Of a DNA stretch of 64,000 nucleotides, positions 47,355-57,195 are shown in pieces. Origin of the DNA: Pseudoxanthomonas sp. SL93 (GTDB lineage Bacteria; Pseudomonadota; Gammaproteobacteria; Xanthomonadales; Xanthomonadaceae); contig NZ_CP113065.1 in NCBI RefSeq assembly GCF_026625825.1, forward strand, positions 3,773,501 to 3,837,500. The letters run 5' to 3'. Position 1 is the first letter of the stretch. Each line of letters opens with the position of its first letter. The notes beneath the pieces were generated by a model, which made no database searches, was not told the origin of the DNA, and worked only from the letters and a program-made list of their open reading frames with translations. A program made the position numbers and the translations under genes.

Positions 47355-47372
47355 CCCGGCACAGGACTGCTC

Positions 47373-48536
47373 ATGGATCTTTCCCCTACCCCCGTCGGCA
47401 CGCTGGCGCGTCGCTGGCAGTGGCTGATCATCGCGATGATTTCCGGCTGGCTGATCTGGCTGCTGGCGCCGGTGCTGACGCCGTTCGTGCTGGCCGCGCT
47501 GCTGGGCTGGCTGGGCGATCCGCTGGTGGACCGGCTGGAGCGCTCGGGGCGCTCGCGCACCGTCGCGGTGGTGCTGGTGTTCACGCTGATGCTGCTGTTG
47601 CTGGTCCTGGCGCTGGTGATCCTGGTGCCGATGATCGAGGAGCAGGTGGTGACGCTGGTCGAATCGCTGCCGCAATACCGCGACTGGTTCATGCAGACCG
47701 CGCTGCCCTGGGTGGAACGGCGTACCGGCCTGCAGCTGGTGGCCTGGCTGGAACCGGACCGGTTGATGGAATGGGTGCGCGGGCACTGGCAGCAGGCCGG
47801 CGGCGTGGCGGCGACGATGTTCGGCTACTTCTCGCGCTCGGGCTTCGCGGTGATGGCCTGGATCGCCAACCTGGTGCTGCTGCCGATCCTGACGTTCTAC
47901 TTCCTGCGCGACTGGGACACGCTGGTCGAACGCATCGCCGCGCTGGTGCCGCGCGACCACATCGCCACGGTCAATCGCCTGGCGCTCGAGTCCAACGACG
48001 TGCTGGGAGCGTTCCTGCGCGGGCAGTTCCTGGTGATGCTGGCACTGGGTGCGATCTATGCGATCGGCCTGTCCGTGGTCGGCCTGAAGGTGGGCCTGCT
48101 GATCGGCATCATCGCCGGCCTGATCAGTTTCGTGCCGTACCTGGGCACGGCGACGGGCATCGTGCTGGGCGTGATCGCCGCGCTGGTGCAGTCCAGCGGC
48201 GACTGGTCGCTGGTGACGCTGGTGCTGGGCGTGTTCGTGGCCGGCCAGATGCTGGAAGGCTACGTACTGACCCCGCGCATCGTCGGCGACCGCATCGGCC
48301 TGCATCCGGTGGCGGTGATCTTCTCGATCATGGCCGGCGGCCAGCTGTTCGGTTTCCTCGGCATGCTGCTGGCATTGCCGGTGGCGGCGATCGCCAACGT
48401 GCTGCTGCGCTACGCGCACGAACGCTACAAGCAGAGCCCGCTGTATGCGGGCGACCGGCCTGTGATCGTGCTGGATTCCTACATCGACAAGGGCAGCGTG
48501 GAGCAGGCCCAGGCACGCGATCCGGACCCGAAGTGA
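47373..48536 (+). CDS. AI-2E family (PerM-like) transporter
   Basis: A 387-residue membrane protein with about eight helices and the family features: WLIIAMISGWLIWLLAPVLTPFVLAALLGWLGDPLVDRLERSG near the start, FLVMLALGAIYAIGLSVVGLKVGLLIGIIAGLISFVPYLG in the core, and VLTPRIVGDRIGLHPVAVIFSIMAGGQLFGFLGMLLALP at the end. The family was named for an E. coli autoinducer-2 exporter, but most members have other or unknown substrates (small ions, ALA). It overlaps a possible GTG start of hda. Confidence 0.93.
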   Translation: MDLSPTPVGTLARRWQWLIIAMISGWLIWLLAPVLTPFVLAALLGWLGDPLVDRLERSGRSRTVAVVLVFTLMLLLLVLALVILVPMIEEQVVTLVESLPQYRDWFMQTALPWVERRTGLQLVAWLEPDRLMEWVRGHWQQAGGVAATMFGYFSRSGFAVMAWIANLVLLPILTFYFLRDWDTLVERIAALVPRDHIATVNRLALESNDVLGAFLRGQFLVMLALGAIYAIGLSVVGLKVGLLIGIIAGLISFVPYLGTATGIVLGVIAALVQSSGDWSLVTLVLGVFVAGQMLEGYVLTPRIVGDRIGLHPVAVIFSIMAGGQLFGFLGMLLALPVAAIANVLLRYAHERYKQSPLYAGDRPVIVLDSYIDKGSVEQAQARDPDPK

Positions 48537-48547
48537 GCAATGCCGGC

Positions 48548-49246
48548 ATGACCGAGCCGACCCTGGTCCCGCAGATCCCGCTGGCGCTGCGTTACCCGCC
48601 GGATCAGCGCTTCGACAGCTTCATCGCGCCGCCACCGGGCCTGTTGCCGCAGTTGCAGGCACTTGCGGGCGCGCAGGGCGCGGACTGGCTGTACTTGGCG
48701 GGCGCGCCGAAGACCGGCAAGACGCACCTGGCGCTGGCGCTGTGCGCGGCCGCGGAGCAGGCAGGGCGCCGCGCCGCGTTCCTGCCGATGACCGCGGCGG
48801 CGGGGCGCGTGCGGGATGCGCTGTCGTCGCTGGAAGGCAACGACGTGATCGCACTGGATGGGCTGGACGCCATCGGTGGCACGCGCGATGACGAAGTCGC
48901 GCTGTTCGATTTCCACAATCGCGCGCGCGCGGCCGGACTCAACGTGCTCTACACCGCGCGCGGCATCCCGACCGGCATCGGTCTTGAACTCCCCGACCTG
49001 CGTTCGCGCCTGCAGCAGTGCACCCGCGTCATGCTGGATCCGCTGGACGACGCCGGGCGCCGGGAGGTGCTGCGTGACCGCGCGCACCGGCGGGGCCTGG
49101 TACTGGAAGACGCGGCCATCGACTGGCTGCTGACGCATACCGAGCGCGACCTGGGCACGCTGGTGGCGCTGCTGGAGAAGCTGGACCGTGCATCGCTGGC
49201 CGCGCAGCGGCGGGTGACGGTGCCGTTCCTGCGCAGCGTGCTCTGA
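48548..49246 (+). CDS. hda: DnaA regulatory inactivator Hda
   Basis: A 232-residue AAA+ DnaA paralogue that, with the DNA-loaded beta clamp, stimulates ATP hydrolysis by DnaA after initiation. The N-terminal clamp-binding-like segment QIPLALRYPPDQRFDSFI is present, with Walker A GAPKTGKTHLALAL (about 53-66), a Walker B ALDGLDAI where the second acidic residue is separated, and an arginine-finger region in the sensor 1/2 part. No domain IV, which tells it from DnaA. ATG 48548 is used; GTG 48533 overlaps the AI-2E stop. Confidence 0.94.
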   Translation: MTEPTLVPQIPLALRYPPDQRFDSFIAPPPGLLPQLQALAGAQGADWLYLAGAPKTGKTHLALALCAAAEQAGRRAAFLPMTAAAGRVRDALSSLEGNDVIALDGLDAIGGTRDDEVALFDFHNRARAAGLNVLYTARGIPTGIGLELPDLRSRLQQCTRVMLDPLDDAGRREVLRDRAHRRGLVLEDAAIDWLLTHTERDLGTLVALLEKLDRASLAAQRRVTVPFLRSVL

Positions 49247-49282
49247 GCAAGCGCGGCGCCGGCCATCAGCGGCCCGGCAACC

Positions 49283-49990
49283 TCACCGTGCCAGCAGCTC
49301 CCGGTCGAGCTGCGCCAGGCGTTCGGGTGTTCCCACATCGGTCCAGCGGCCGCGATGGTGCTCGCCTGCAATGGCATCGCCCTCCATGAAGGCGCGAAGA
49401 ACGGGTGCCAGCCGGAAGCGCGGCTTGCCATTCGGCGCCCGTCCGGCGTCGGCGTCGGCATGCGCCTGCCATTCCGCCAGCAAGGCAGGGCGGTAGACGC
49501 CGATGCCCGCATAGGTCAGCCGGTGCGCACCATCGCGACGGACATGGCCGGCGTCATCCAGCGCGAAATCGCCATGCGTCGCGTAACCGGGCGGGTCCAC
49601 CATCACCAGGTGCGCCATTCCCTCGGGTTCCCGAGGCAGGCGGGCGAAGTCGTAGTCGCTCCAGATGTCGCCATTGACCAGCAGGAAGGGCGCATCGCCC
49701 AGCCGCGGCAATGCGTTCAACATCCCGCCGCCGGTTTCCAGCGGCGTCTCGCCTTCGTAGATGTAGTCGATGGCCAGGCCCCAGCGTTCGCCGTTGCCCA
49801 GCGCCTGCGGGAAGCGGTCGGCCAGCCAGCTGGTGTTGATGACGACCTGGCGCACGCCGATGGCGGCAAGCTTTTCCAGATGCCAGACGATCAACGCTTT
49901 TCCGCCGACATGCAGCAGGGGCTTGGGCGTGTGGTTAGTCAAAGGCCGCATGCGTTCGCCCAGCCCGGCCGCGAAAATCAGCGCCTTCAT
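49283..49990 (-). CDS. murU: N-acetylmuramate-1-phosphate uridylyltransferase
   Basis: A 235-residue nucleotidyltransferase that makes UDP-MurNAc from MurNAc-1-phosphate in the peptidoglycan recycling bypass. The signature AGLGERMRPLTNHTPKPL is at the start, followed by LETGGGMLNALP and LLVNGDIWSDYDF and the C-terminal FMEGDAIAGEHHRGRWTDVGTPERL. It overlaps amgK by 4 bases. This AmgK-MurU route lets cells make MurNAc precursors without MurA, and confers intrinsic fosfomycin tolerance in Pseudomonas. Confidence 0.94.
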   Translation of the reverse strand: MKALIFAAGLGERMRPLTNHTPKPLLHVGGKALIVWHLEKLAAIGVRQVVINTSWLADRFPQALGNGERWGLAIDYIYEGETPLETGGGMLNALPRLGDAPFLLVNGDIWSDYDFARLPREPEGMAHLVMVDPPGYATHGDFALDDAGHVRRDGAHRLTYAGIGVYRPALLAEWQAHADADAGRAPNGKPRFRLAPVLRAFMEGDAIAGEHHRGRWTDVGTPERLAQLDRELLAR

Positions 49991-51000
49991 GGGGCCGCCT
50001 TCGATCGCATCGCCGGCCTGATGCGGCCATCGAGCAGACGCTGTAGAGCCGCCAGTTGCGGATAACGCGGCAACACCTCGTCCAGGTAGTCGATGAAGCG
50101 CGGCACATCGGGCAGGTATTTCGACTTGCCATCGCGGTAGTGCAGGCGAGCGAAGATGCCCAGGATCTTCAGGTGGCGCTGGATACCCATCCAGTCCGCA
50201 TCGCGCAGGAACGTTTCCCAGGACGGCACCGGCAGTCCCGCGTCCTGCGCGCGCTGGTGATAGCGCGACAGCCATTCGTCCACGCGGGCCAACGGCCAAC
50301 TGAGGAAAGCATCCTTGAACAGGCTGACCGCGTCGTAGGCGATCGGGCCGCGCACGCAGTCCTGGAAATCGAGGACCGCCGGGCCGGGGGTGGTCGGCAT
50401 CAGGTTGCGTGGCATGAAGTCGCGGTGGGTCAGCACGCGCGCCTGCGACAGCGCGTTGTCCATCAGGCGCCGTTGCGCCAGTTCAAGTTCATCCGACTCG
50501 CCACAGTCGAGCGTGATGCCCAGATGGCGCTGCAGGAACCATTCGTCGAACAGTCCCGCATCCCGCTGCAGCAGGGCCTCGCCGAACTCCCCCATGCCCG
50601 CCGGTGGCGCGATGGCCTGCAATCGCAGCAGCTGGCCGATGGCGGCATCGAACCAGGCATCCGCATTTTCCGCGTCCATCATCTGCGCCAGCGTCGGCCC
50701 ACCCAGGTCCTCCAGCACCAGGAATCCGTTGTCCACGTCGCGCGCCAGCACCTGCGGAACACGCACGCCACCGGATTCCAGCAGGTCGCGCATCGCCAGC
50801 CACGGGCCGACGTCCTCCAGCGCGGGCGGCGAATCCATCACGATGCGGCTGCCGCCATGGCCCCGGCTGCGCCAGTAGCTGCGGAACCCGGCGTCCACCG
50901 ATGCGCGCTCCAGCGTGGCATGGGGATCGCCCAGCGCGCCGCGCGCCCAGTCCAGACGCTGGGCATCCCGCCCGGAAGAGTCCTGAATCGAATCGATCAT
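49987..51000 (-). CDS. amgK: N-acetylmuramate/N-acetylglucosamine kinase
   Basis: A 337-residue aminoglycoside-phosphotransferase-fold sugar kinase, AmgK, which phosphorylates MurNAc or GlcNAc at the anomeric carbon. The kinase motifs are the catalytic loop VLTHRDFMPRNLM (with the His-Asp-Asn arrangement of the family) and the metal Asp in AVLDFQDCVRGP, preceded by an N-lobe with the conserved SYWRSRGHGGSRIVMDSPP. It is directly coupled to murU. Divergent from xanB at 51073. Confidence 0.93.
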   Translation of the reverse strand: MIDSIQDSSGRDAQRLDWARGALGDPHATLERASVDAGFRSYWRSRGHGGSRIVMDSPPALEDVGPWLAMRDLLESGGVRVPQVLARDVDNGFLVLEDLGGPTLAQMMDAENADAWFDAAIGQLLRLQAIAPPAGMGEFGEALLQRDAGLFDEWFLQRHLGITLDCGESDELELAQRRLMDNALSQARVLTHRDFMPRNLMPTTPGPAVLDFQDCVRGPIAYDAVSLFKDAFLSWPLARVDEWLSRYHQRAQDAGLPVPSWETFLRDADWMGIQRHLKILGIFARLHYRDGKSKYLPDVPRFIDYLDEVLPRYPQLAALQRLLDGRIRPAMRSKAAP

Positions 51001-51072
51001 GCGGTTCCGGCCGGCAAAGGGCTCTAATGCCGTAAAGGGTAAACTGACCTACTACCGACTTGCGAGGGCTGC

Positions 51073-52479
51073 ATGGCCAATCTCCAACCTGTCCTGCTCT
51101 CCGGCGGCTCCGGCACGCGCCTGTGGCCGTTGTCGCGCGAAGCCTACCCGAAGCAGTTCCTGCCGCTGGCGGGCGACGACACCATGGTGCAGGCAACCTG
51201 GCGCCGCGTCGCGACGCTGGCAGACCGCGCGCCCATCGTGGTCGCGAATGAAGACCACCGCTTCCTGGTGGCCGAGCAGCTCCGGCAGGTGGACGCGCCG
51301 GTGCCCGCCATCATCCTGGAGCCGGTGGGTCGCAACACCGCCCCGGCGATCGCGGCTGCCGCGTTGCAGGCCATGGCCAAGGGGGAGGATCCGCTGCTGC
51401 TGGTGCTGCCATCGGATCACGTGGTGCGCGATGTCGCAGGCTTCCAGCATGCCGTGCGCGACGCGATGCCGGCCGCCGAACAGGGCGCGCTGGTCACTTT
51501 CGGCATCATTCCGGACGCACCGGAGACCGGTTTCGGCTACATCCAGGCCGATGCCGGTGAAGGCCTTCGCAAGGTCCTGCGCTTCGTCGAGAAGCCCGAT
51601 GCCGACACCGCCCAAGCCTATCTGCAGGAGGGCGGGTACTACTGGAACAGTGGCATGTTCCTGTTCCGCGCCAGCCGCTTCCTGGAGGAACTCGCGCAGT
51701 TCCGGCCGGACATCGTTGCCGCCGTGCGCGCCGCGCACGCGGGGGCCAGGCACGATGGCGACTTCATCCGGCTGGACAAGGATGCCTTCGCGTCGAGCCC
51801 CTCCGATTCCATCGACTACGCGGTGATGGAGAAGACCTCGCATGCGATGGTGCTGCCGGTCGACATCGGCTGGAACGATGTCGGCAGCTGGTCCGCGCTG
51901 TGGGACGTGGCGGATCGCGACGGCGAAGGCAACGCATACCATGGCGATGTCATCGCCGTGGACACCCGCAACAGCTATGCGTATGCGCAGCGACTGGTCG
52001 CGCTGGTGGGCGTGGACGACATCGTGGTGGTCGAAACCGACGACGCGGTGCTGGTCGCGCGCAAGGACCGTGTGCAGGACGTCAAGCTGGTCGTTGCCCA
52101 GCTGAAGAAGGAACAGCGCAGCCAGGCGGTCCTGCACCGCGAGGTGCATCGCCCATGGGGCAGTTACGATTCGGTCGACAACGGTGCGCGCCACCAGGTC
52201 AAACGCATCAAGGTCAAGCCGGGTGCGGCGCTCAGCCTACAGATGCATCATCACCGCGCCGAGCACTGGATCGTGGTCTGCGGTACCGCGAAGGTGACGC
52301 GTGGCGAGGAAACGCTGCTGCTGTCGGAGAACGAGAGCACCTACATTCCGCTCGGTGTGAAGCACCGCCTGGAGAATCCCGGCAAGGTGCCGCTCGAACT
52401 GATCGAAGTGCAGTCCGGCAGTTATCTGGGTGAAGACGACATCGTCCGCTTCGAGGATGTCTACGGTCGCAGTGAGTAA
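51073..52479 (+). CDS. xanB: Mannose-1-phosphate guanylyltransferase / mannose-6-phosphate isomerase
   Basis: A 468-residue bifunctional enzyme making GDP-mannose and interconverting fructose- and mannose-6-phosphate, used for LPS and exopolysaccharide such as xanthan. The guanylyltransferase half has [16 protein letters not shown] and PKQFLPL, then LPSDHVV and FVEKPD; the C-terminal cupin isomerase half (about 345-465) has [23 protein letters not shown] with the metal-binding His pair and [14 protein letters not shown]. In Xanthomonas the homologue is xanB. The 3' end overlaps the next gene. Confidence 0.97.
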   Translation: MANLQPVLLSGGSGTRLWPLSREAYPKQFLPLAGDDTMVQATWRRVATLADRAPIVVANEDHRFLVAEQLRQVDAPVPAIILEPVGRNTAPAIAAAALQAMAKGEDPLLLVLPSDHVVRDVAGFQHAVRDAMPAAEQGALVTFGIIPDAPETGFGYIQADAGEGLRKVLRFVEKPDADTAQAYLQEGGYYWNSGMFLFRASRFLEELAQFRPDIVAAVRAAHAGARHDGDFIRLDKDAFASSPSDSIDYAVMEKTSHAMVLPVDIGWNDVGSWSALWDVADRDGEGNAYHGDVIAVDTRNSYAYAQRLVALVGVDDIVVVETDDAVLVARKDRVQDVKLVVAQLKKEQRSQAVLHREVHRPWGSYDSVDNGARHQVKRIKVKPGAALSLQMHHHRAEHWIVVCGTAKVTRGEETLLLSENESTYIPLGVKHRLENPGKVPLELIEVQSGSYLGEDDIVRFEDVYGRSE

Positions 52480-54073
52480 TGGCGTGAGCTCCACGCGCTA
52501 CCGCCTGGACGATCTGGTGATCGATCTGGAGCGGCAGCGCGTCGACCGCGACGGCGAGCTCCTCAACGTGGCGGGCCTCAGCTTCCAGCTGCTGCGCTAC
52601 CTGGTGGAGCAGGGTGACCGCGTCGTGGGCTTCGACGAGCTCATCCAGCGCGTGTGGGCGCCGGCGGTCGTCAACGAGGAGACCGTCACCCAGCGGGTGA
52701 AACTTCTGCGCCAGGCATTGGGAGATGACGGACGCCGTCCGCGTTACCTGCGGTCCGTGCGTGGGCAGGGTTACCAGTTGTGTGTGCGGCCGGAACCGAT
52801 GCCTGCCTTCGAGCCCGCGAACATGCCGGAACCCGGGTCGCATCGATCACGCCGTGTGGTCATGGCCATGGCAGGCGTCGTGGTGTTCGCAGCGTGTGCG
52901 GGACTGTGGGCGTGGAAGCAGCATGTCGATGGCAACGACGCCCGTGCAAAGGCCACGGCGACCGCCCCGCCCTCGTTGCTGCAGCGCGCCGCCTACTACG
53001 CCAGCATCGGTCAGCGCGACGACAACGAACGCGCCATCGAACTCTTCGGCCAGGCCCTGGAACAAACCCCCGGCAACGTGGATGCACTGGTCGGATTGAG
53101 CCGCGCCTACAGTGCCCGCGTCTGCCTGTTCAATTTCCCGCCGGAATGGGCGGCGCGTGCGCAGGTGCTGGCAGAGCAGGCCATCCGCGCCGAGCCCGGG
53201 CGCGCGGCTGCCCACGCCGCGTTGGGGTATTCGCATGACTGTCGCGGTCGTATCGACGATGCGCTTGCCGGATACGAACGTGCCGTCGCGCTGGACCCCG
53301 CCGCCGACAACAGCCGCGCGTCCGCGGCCTACCTGTATGACCGCAAGGGGCTGCTCGCGCAGGCGCTGCTCGCCAACACATCATTGCGCGGCGATCCCGC
53401 GCGCGTGCGCTACCTGCAGGTGCAGATCGCCGGCATCCTGGATCTGCTGGGCTATCCGCAGGCGGCGGAAGCGCGTTATCGCCAGAGCTTCGCGTTGTAT
53501 CCCGACAACGTCTTCTCCAACATCGCCTGGCCGCGTTTCCTGTTCCGCCACGGCCGCGCGACGGAAGCGCAGGCTGCGCTGGACCAGGCCATGCGGCGCG
53601 GCACGGAACATGCCGACCTGTTCCAGCTGGCAGCCGAACTGGCGCAACTGCGCGGCGATCCCGCGGCTGCCTTGGCGGCCTACCGGCAGGCGGAAGCCTT
53701 GCGTCCCGGTGCCAGCCTGCCGAAGACGCTGGCCCGCCTCCATGCGGGGCCCGTCGACCCGGCGTGGGCCAGTACGCGTGCCGACGGCCTTGCCCGCGAG
53801 TTGGAGAGCGGTGCGGGCTATCCCTCCGACTGGCTTGAAGTCGTGGTGCTGCGTGAGGCCGCCGGCGACCGTGCGGCGGCGCTCGTATCGCTGCATCGCG
53901 CGGTGGATGCGGGCTACAGCGATGCGGCGTACCTTCGCGTGTCGCCGTTGTTCCGGACGATGGCGGCCGAGCCAGGCTTCGCCCGCAGCGTGGATGCGCT
54001 GAACCGGCGCGTCGCGCTCGAGCACCGCAAGGTGCCGAGCGCGTTACTGGAACGCCTTACGGCATCGCCTTGA
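52472..54073 (+). CDS. Winged-helix transmembrane regulator with TPR-like C-terminal domain (CadC-like)
   Basis: A 533-residue membrane-bound regulator. The N-terminal OmpR/PhoB-type winged helix (about 5-105: [86 protein letters not shown]) resembles CadC; one membrane helix ([20 protein letters not shown], about 130-148) leads to a periplasmic TPR-like region (about 165-520) with [21 protein letters not shown] and [18 protein letters not shown] repeats. It starts most likely at GTG 52472, overlapping the xanB stop by 8. A regulator without a kinase that senses a periplasmic signal; target unknown. The 3' end overlaps that of the convergent serine hydrolase by 17 bases. Confidence 0.88.
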   Translation: MSNGVSSTRYRLDDLVIDLERQRVDRDGELLNVAGLSFQLLRYLVEQGDRVVGFDELIQRVWAPAVVNEETVTQRVKLLRQALGDDGRRPRYLRSVRGQGYQLCVRPEPMPAFEPANMPEPGSHRSRRVVMAMAGVVVFAACAGLWAWKQHVDGNDARAKATATAPPSLLQRAAYYASIGQRDDNERAIELFGQALEQTPGNVDALVGLSRAYSARVCLFNFPPEWAARAQVLAEQAIRAEPGRAAAHAALGYSHDCRGRIDDALAGYERAVALDPAADNSRASAAYLYDRKGLLAQALLANTSLRGDPARVRYLQVQIAGILDLLGYPQAAEARYRQSFALYPDNVFSNIAWPRFLFRHGRATEAQAALDQAMRRGTEHADLFQLAAELAQLRGDPAAALAAYRQAEALRPGASLPKTLARLHAGPVDPAWASTRADGLARELESGAGYPSDWLEVVVLREAAGDRAAALVSLHRAVDAGYSDAAYLRVSPLFRTMAAEPGFARSVDALNRRVALEHRKVPSALLERLTASP

Positions 54074-55199
54074 GCACGTAGTCGCCAAACATCTGCTGCG
54101 ACTGCGGGTGGACGTTGCGCTGGTTGAACGAGGTCCGCGTGATCACCGCCACCAGCTGCCGGTCGGGCGCGATGAAGACGTAGTTGCCGCCGTTGCCCGA
54201 CATCGCCCACGCTACCTGCTCTCCTTCTTTTCCCGGAAACCGGAACCGCCAGAACTGGTAGCCGTAGTCCGCATCCTCGCGCGCCTGCGCATGCACCGTC
54301 AGTGCCGCGTTGATCCAGGGCTCGGAGATGACCTGCCGGCCCTGCCAGCGGCCGCCATCCGCCACCAGTTGCCCCAGCTTGGCCAGGTCGCGACTGCGGT
54401 AGCGCGTGCCACCCCCGCCCATGCCCACACCCTCTGACGACCTGTTCCACTGCACCTGCCGGATGCCGAGTGGGTGTTCCAGTGCTTCGGCAGCGAACGT
54501 CGCCAACGGCTTGCCCGTTGCCCGCTCAATCACCGCGCCCAGCAGGAAGCTGCCCGCGGTGCAGTATGAAAACGCGCGGCCATGCGGGCTGTCCTCGGGT
54601 CGCGTCATCCACGGCGCGAAGCCACGCATCGGCAGGTCCAGCGCGAACCGGGTCCAGTCCTCGCTCAGATACATGCGCTCCTCGTTGCCGGCGGAGAACT
54701 GGTTTTCGTCGTCGCACTCCCAGGCCGAGCTCATCGTCAGCAGGTCTTCCAGCGTCATCTGCTGCTTGCGCGGACTGGGGTGCTGCCACGGTTGCCTGTC
54801 GGCGAAGTAGGCATACACCGGCGCCTGCGCACCGGGAATGTGCCCGCGATCAATCGCCGCTCCCAGCAGCAGGGCGGTGACGCTCTTGGTAGCCGAACGC
54901 GTGTCGTTGAGCACGTCCGGGCCGCCGCCGTTGAAGTAGCGCTCGTACACCAGCTTGCCCTGGTGGGCGATGACGACGCTGGTGACGCCCGGGAAATCCC
55001 CCTTCGCGATGGCCGCTTCCAGCGCCTGCAGGCGATCCACCCGCCAGCCGCCGCGACGGGCATCGGCGGTCTGCCAGCCATCCTGCATCGGCATGGGTGG
55101 CCGATAGGCTTCCGGCACGACTGGGGCGCTGGCAGATGGCTCCGCCGCGTGTGCAACGGGGGACATGACGAGGAAGAGCAACAGCAGGGAACGATACAT
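54057..55199 (-). CDS. Serine hydrolase of the beta-lactamase/penicillin-binding class C fold
   Basis: A 380-residue exported protein (signal peptide about 1-18, LLLFLVMSPVAHA) with the class C beta-lactamase fold. The nucleophile lies in SATKSVTALLLG (SxxK, about 103-106); the Tyr motif is the YCTAGS region (about 213); the third motif with Gly-rich GNGGNYVF lies near 345. The family includes esterases and DD-peptidases as well as lactamases, so no resistance function should be assumed. It converges with the regulator at 52472-54073. Confidence 0.9.
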   Translation of the reverse strand: MYRSLLLLFLVMSPVAHAAEPSASAPVVPEAYRPPMPMQDGWQTADARRGGWRVDRLQALEAAIAKGDFPGVTSVVIAHQGKLVYERYFNGGGPDVLNDTRSATKSVTALLLGAAIDRGHIPGAQAPVYAYFADRQPWQHPSPRKQQMTLEDLLTMSSAWECDDENQFSAGNEERMYLSEDWTRFALDLPMRGFAPWMTRPEDSPHGRAFSYCTAGSFLLGAVIERATGKPLATFAAEALEHPLGIRQVQWNRSSEGVGMGGGGTRYRSRDLAKLGQLVADGGRWQGRQVISEPWINAALTVHAQAREDADYGYQFWRFRFPGKEGEQVAWAMSGNGGNYVFIAPDRQLVAVITRTSFNQRNVHPQSQQMFGDYVLKAMP

Positions 55200-55308
55200 G
55201 GCATGACTCCTTGGAAGGGAGCGTCATTCCATCGCGGGCCTCGATGAAGCGCCTGACAGCCGAATGAAGAATTATGAAAGCGGTCGTGCGCGCCGCACGG
55301 GGACAAGA

Positions 55309-55333
55309 AAAAGCCCCGCGTGGCGGGGCTTTT
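55309..55333 (-). terminator. Rho-independent terminator after the GlsB-like gene
   Basis: AAAAGCCCCGC and GCGGGGCTTTT around a 3-base loop; the minus strand is followed by a T-rich tract. It ends 35 bases beyond the stop of the GlsB-like gene, before the serine hydrolase gene on the same strand. Confidence 0.9.
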
Positions 55334-55367
55334 CGTGGCACTCGGCCGTCCGGTTGTCGCCGGAGGC

Positions 55368-55634
55368 TCAGGCCTTCTTCTTCACCATGGCGTAGATGAA
55401 GAGCAGGACGATGGCACCCACCACCGAAGCAATGAAGCCGGCCGGCTCGCCCGGGCCGTACCAGCCCAGTGCGCCGCCGATGAAGCGGGCCAGCAACGCA
55501 CCGGCGATGCCGAGCAGGATGGTCATGAAGAAGCCCAGCTTGTCGTTGCCGGGCTTGAGGGCCCGTGCCAGCAAGCCGGCGAGGAAGCCGATCAACAAGG
55601 TCCAGAGGATGCCGCCGCCAAAGATCTGTTCCAT
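55368..55634 (-). CDS. GlsB/YeaQ/YmgE family membrane stress protein
   Basis: An 88-residue membrane protein with three helices (ILWTLLIGFLAGLLARALKPG, LGFFMTILLGIAGALLARFIGG, ASVVGAIVLLFIYAMVKKK) of the transglycosylase-associated/GlsB family, often induced by general stress. It carries the conserved PGND after helix 1 and ends with a lysine-rich tail. Ribosome site GGAG lies before ATG 55634. Monocistronic with its own terminator. Confidence 0.93.
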   Translation of the reverse strand: MEQIFGGGILWTLLIGFLAGLLARALKPGNDKLGFFMTILLGIAGALLARFIGGALGWYGPGEPAGFIASVVGAIVLLFIYAMVKKKA

Positions 55635-55704
55635 CGAGTCGCTCCAGTTGGGAATGCGGGGGTGTCCGGAGCGTAACCCAGGACTCCCCCGTGAACCATC
55701 CGGC

Positions 55705-57195
55705 TCAGCAGCAGCCGTGGTCGCCGTGCTGCTCGCCACCGGCCGCCACGCCCACGCCCGTGGTTTCGCCACGCACGCTGGCCGCATGGTGCTCGGCGAT
55801 CACGCGCGCGACGCAGGCGGTGACCTTCTTGCCCATCGGGATATGCAGGAACTCGTTCGGCCCATGCGCGTTGGAGTGGGGGCCCAGCACGCCCGTGATC
55901 ATGAACTGCGCACCGGGGAACTTCTCGCCCAGCATGCCCATGAAAGGAATGGTGCCGCCTTCACCCATGTACATCGCCGGCGCGCCGAAGAACTCGCGGC
56001 TGGAGGCGTCGATGGCCTTCTCCAGCCACGGCGACATGGCGGGCGCATTCCAGCCGGTGCTGGCCTTCTCCAGGTCCAGGCTGACCTGCGCACCGTTGGG
56101 CGCATCCTTCTCCAGCAGGTTCTTCAGCAACTGGCCGGCCTGTTTTCCATCCAGCGTGGGCGGCAGGCGCAGCGACAGCTTCACCGACGTGTGCGGCCGC
56201 AACACGTTGCCGGCTGACGACAACGGCGGCATGCCGTCCACGCCGGTCACCGACAGCGCCGGGCGCCAGGTGCGGTTGAGCACCAGCTGGGCAAGGTCGT
56301 CCGCCATCGGGGTCATGCCGGGAAGGAACGGGAACTTGTCGAATACCGCCGTATCCAGCACGCGCGCGGCTTCCTGCGCCTGTGCAAGGCGGTCCGCGGG
56401 GATCTCGACCTGCAAGCCCTCCGGCAGGATGCGGCCGGTCTGTTCGTCCTCCAGCCGCGACAGCAGCTGGCGCAGCAGGCGGAAGCTGGACGGCACCACG
56501 CCGGAAGCATCGCCCGAGTGCACGCCTTCCTCCAGCACCTTGACGGTGAAGTTGCCGCCGGCCAGGCCGCGCAATGAGGTGGTGCACCAGAGCTGGTCGT
56601 AGTTGCCGCAGCCAGAATCCAGGCACACGACCAGCGACGGCATGCCGATGCGGTCGGCGAGGTGATCCACATAGGCGGGCAGGTCGTAGCTGCCCGACTC
56701 CTCACAGGCCTCGATCAGCACCACGCACCGTGCATGCGGTACGCCCTGCTGCTGCAGCGCCTGGATGGCGGCCAGCGAACCGAAGATCGCATAACCATCG
56801 TCGGCGCCGCCGCGGCCGTACAGCTTGTCGCCCTTGATCACCGGCACCCACGGGCCCAGGTCGTCGTCCCAGCCTGTCATTTCCGGCTGTTTGTCCAGGT
56901 GGCCATACAGCAGCACGGTATCGGCGCCGGTTTCCGGGCCGCTGGCAGGAATCTCGATGAAGATCAGCGGCGTGCGGCCCTCCAGGCGCACCACCTCCAC
57001 CTGCATGCCCGGAACGGACTGCGCCTTCGCCCAGCGCTCCATCAGCTGGACCGCCTGTTCCATGTACCCGTTGGCCACCCAGTCCTTGTCGAACATCGGT
57101 GACTTGTTGGGGATGCGGATGTACTCGACCAGCTGCGGGACGATGTCGTCATCCCATTTCTCGGCTACGTAGCGGTCGACTTTGGCGGTATCCAT
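55705..57195 (-). CDS. M20 family metallopeptidase
   Basis: A 496-residue zinc peptidase of the M20/dipeptidase type (CNDP/carnosinase-like subfamily). The metal-binding His lies in LLYGHLDKQPEMTGWDDDLGPW (about 105) and YGRGGADDGYAIFGS; the catalytic Glu pair is in IEACEESGSYDLPAY. The dimerisation domain sits about 210-380. No signal peptide; cytoplasmic. The C-terminus ends in a His/Cys tail GEQHGDHGCC that is not part of the M20 fold. ATG 57195 gives the family N-terminus; the frame opens 33 bases earlier. Confidence 0.9.
   Translation of the reverse strand: MDTAKVDRYVAEKWDDDIVPQLVEYIRIPNKSPMFDKDWVANGYMEQAVQLMERWAKAQSVPGMQVEVVRLEGRTPLIFIEIPASGPETGADTVLLYGHLDKQPEMTGWDDDLGPWVPVIKGDKLYGRGGADDGYAIFGSLAAIQALQQQGVPHARCVVLIEACEESGSYDLPAYVDHLADRIGMPSLVVCLDSGCGNYDQLWCTTSLRGLAGGNFTVKVLEEGVHSGDASGVVPSSFRLLRQLLSRLEDEQTGRILPEGLQVEIPADRLAQAQEAARVLDTAVFDKFPFLPGMTPMADDLAQLVLNRTWRPALSVTGVDGMPPLSSAGNVLRPHTSVKLSLRLPPTLDGKQAGQLLKNLLEKDAPNGAQVSLDLEKASTGWNAPAMSPWLEKAIDASSREFFGAPAMYMGEGGTIPFMGMLGEKFPGAQFMITGVLGPHSNAHGPNEFLHIPMGKKVTACVARVIAEHHAASVRGETTGVGVAAGGEQHGDHGCC

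Noticed and set aside
46767..48419. 550-residue minus-strand open frame opposite DUF2066 and the AI-2E permease
   Set aside because: Mirror frame, rich in His/Gln/Arg; the plus-strand genes are well supported.
54057..55199. AmpC-type beta-lactamase resistance gene
   Set aside because: The SxxK motif is present, but the fold is shared by esterases and peptidases; the other motifs do not match AmpC.
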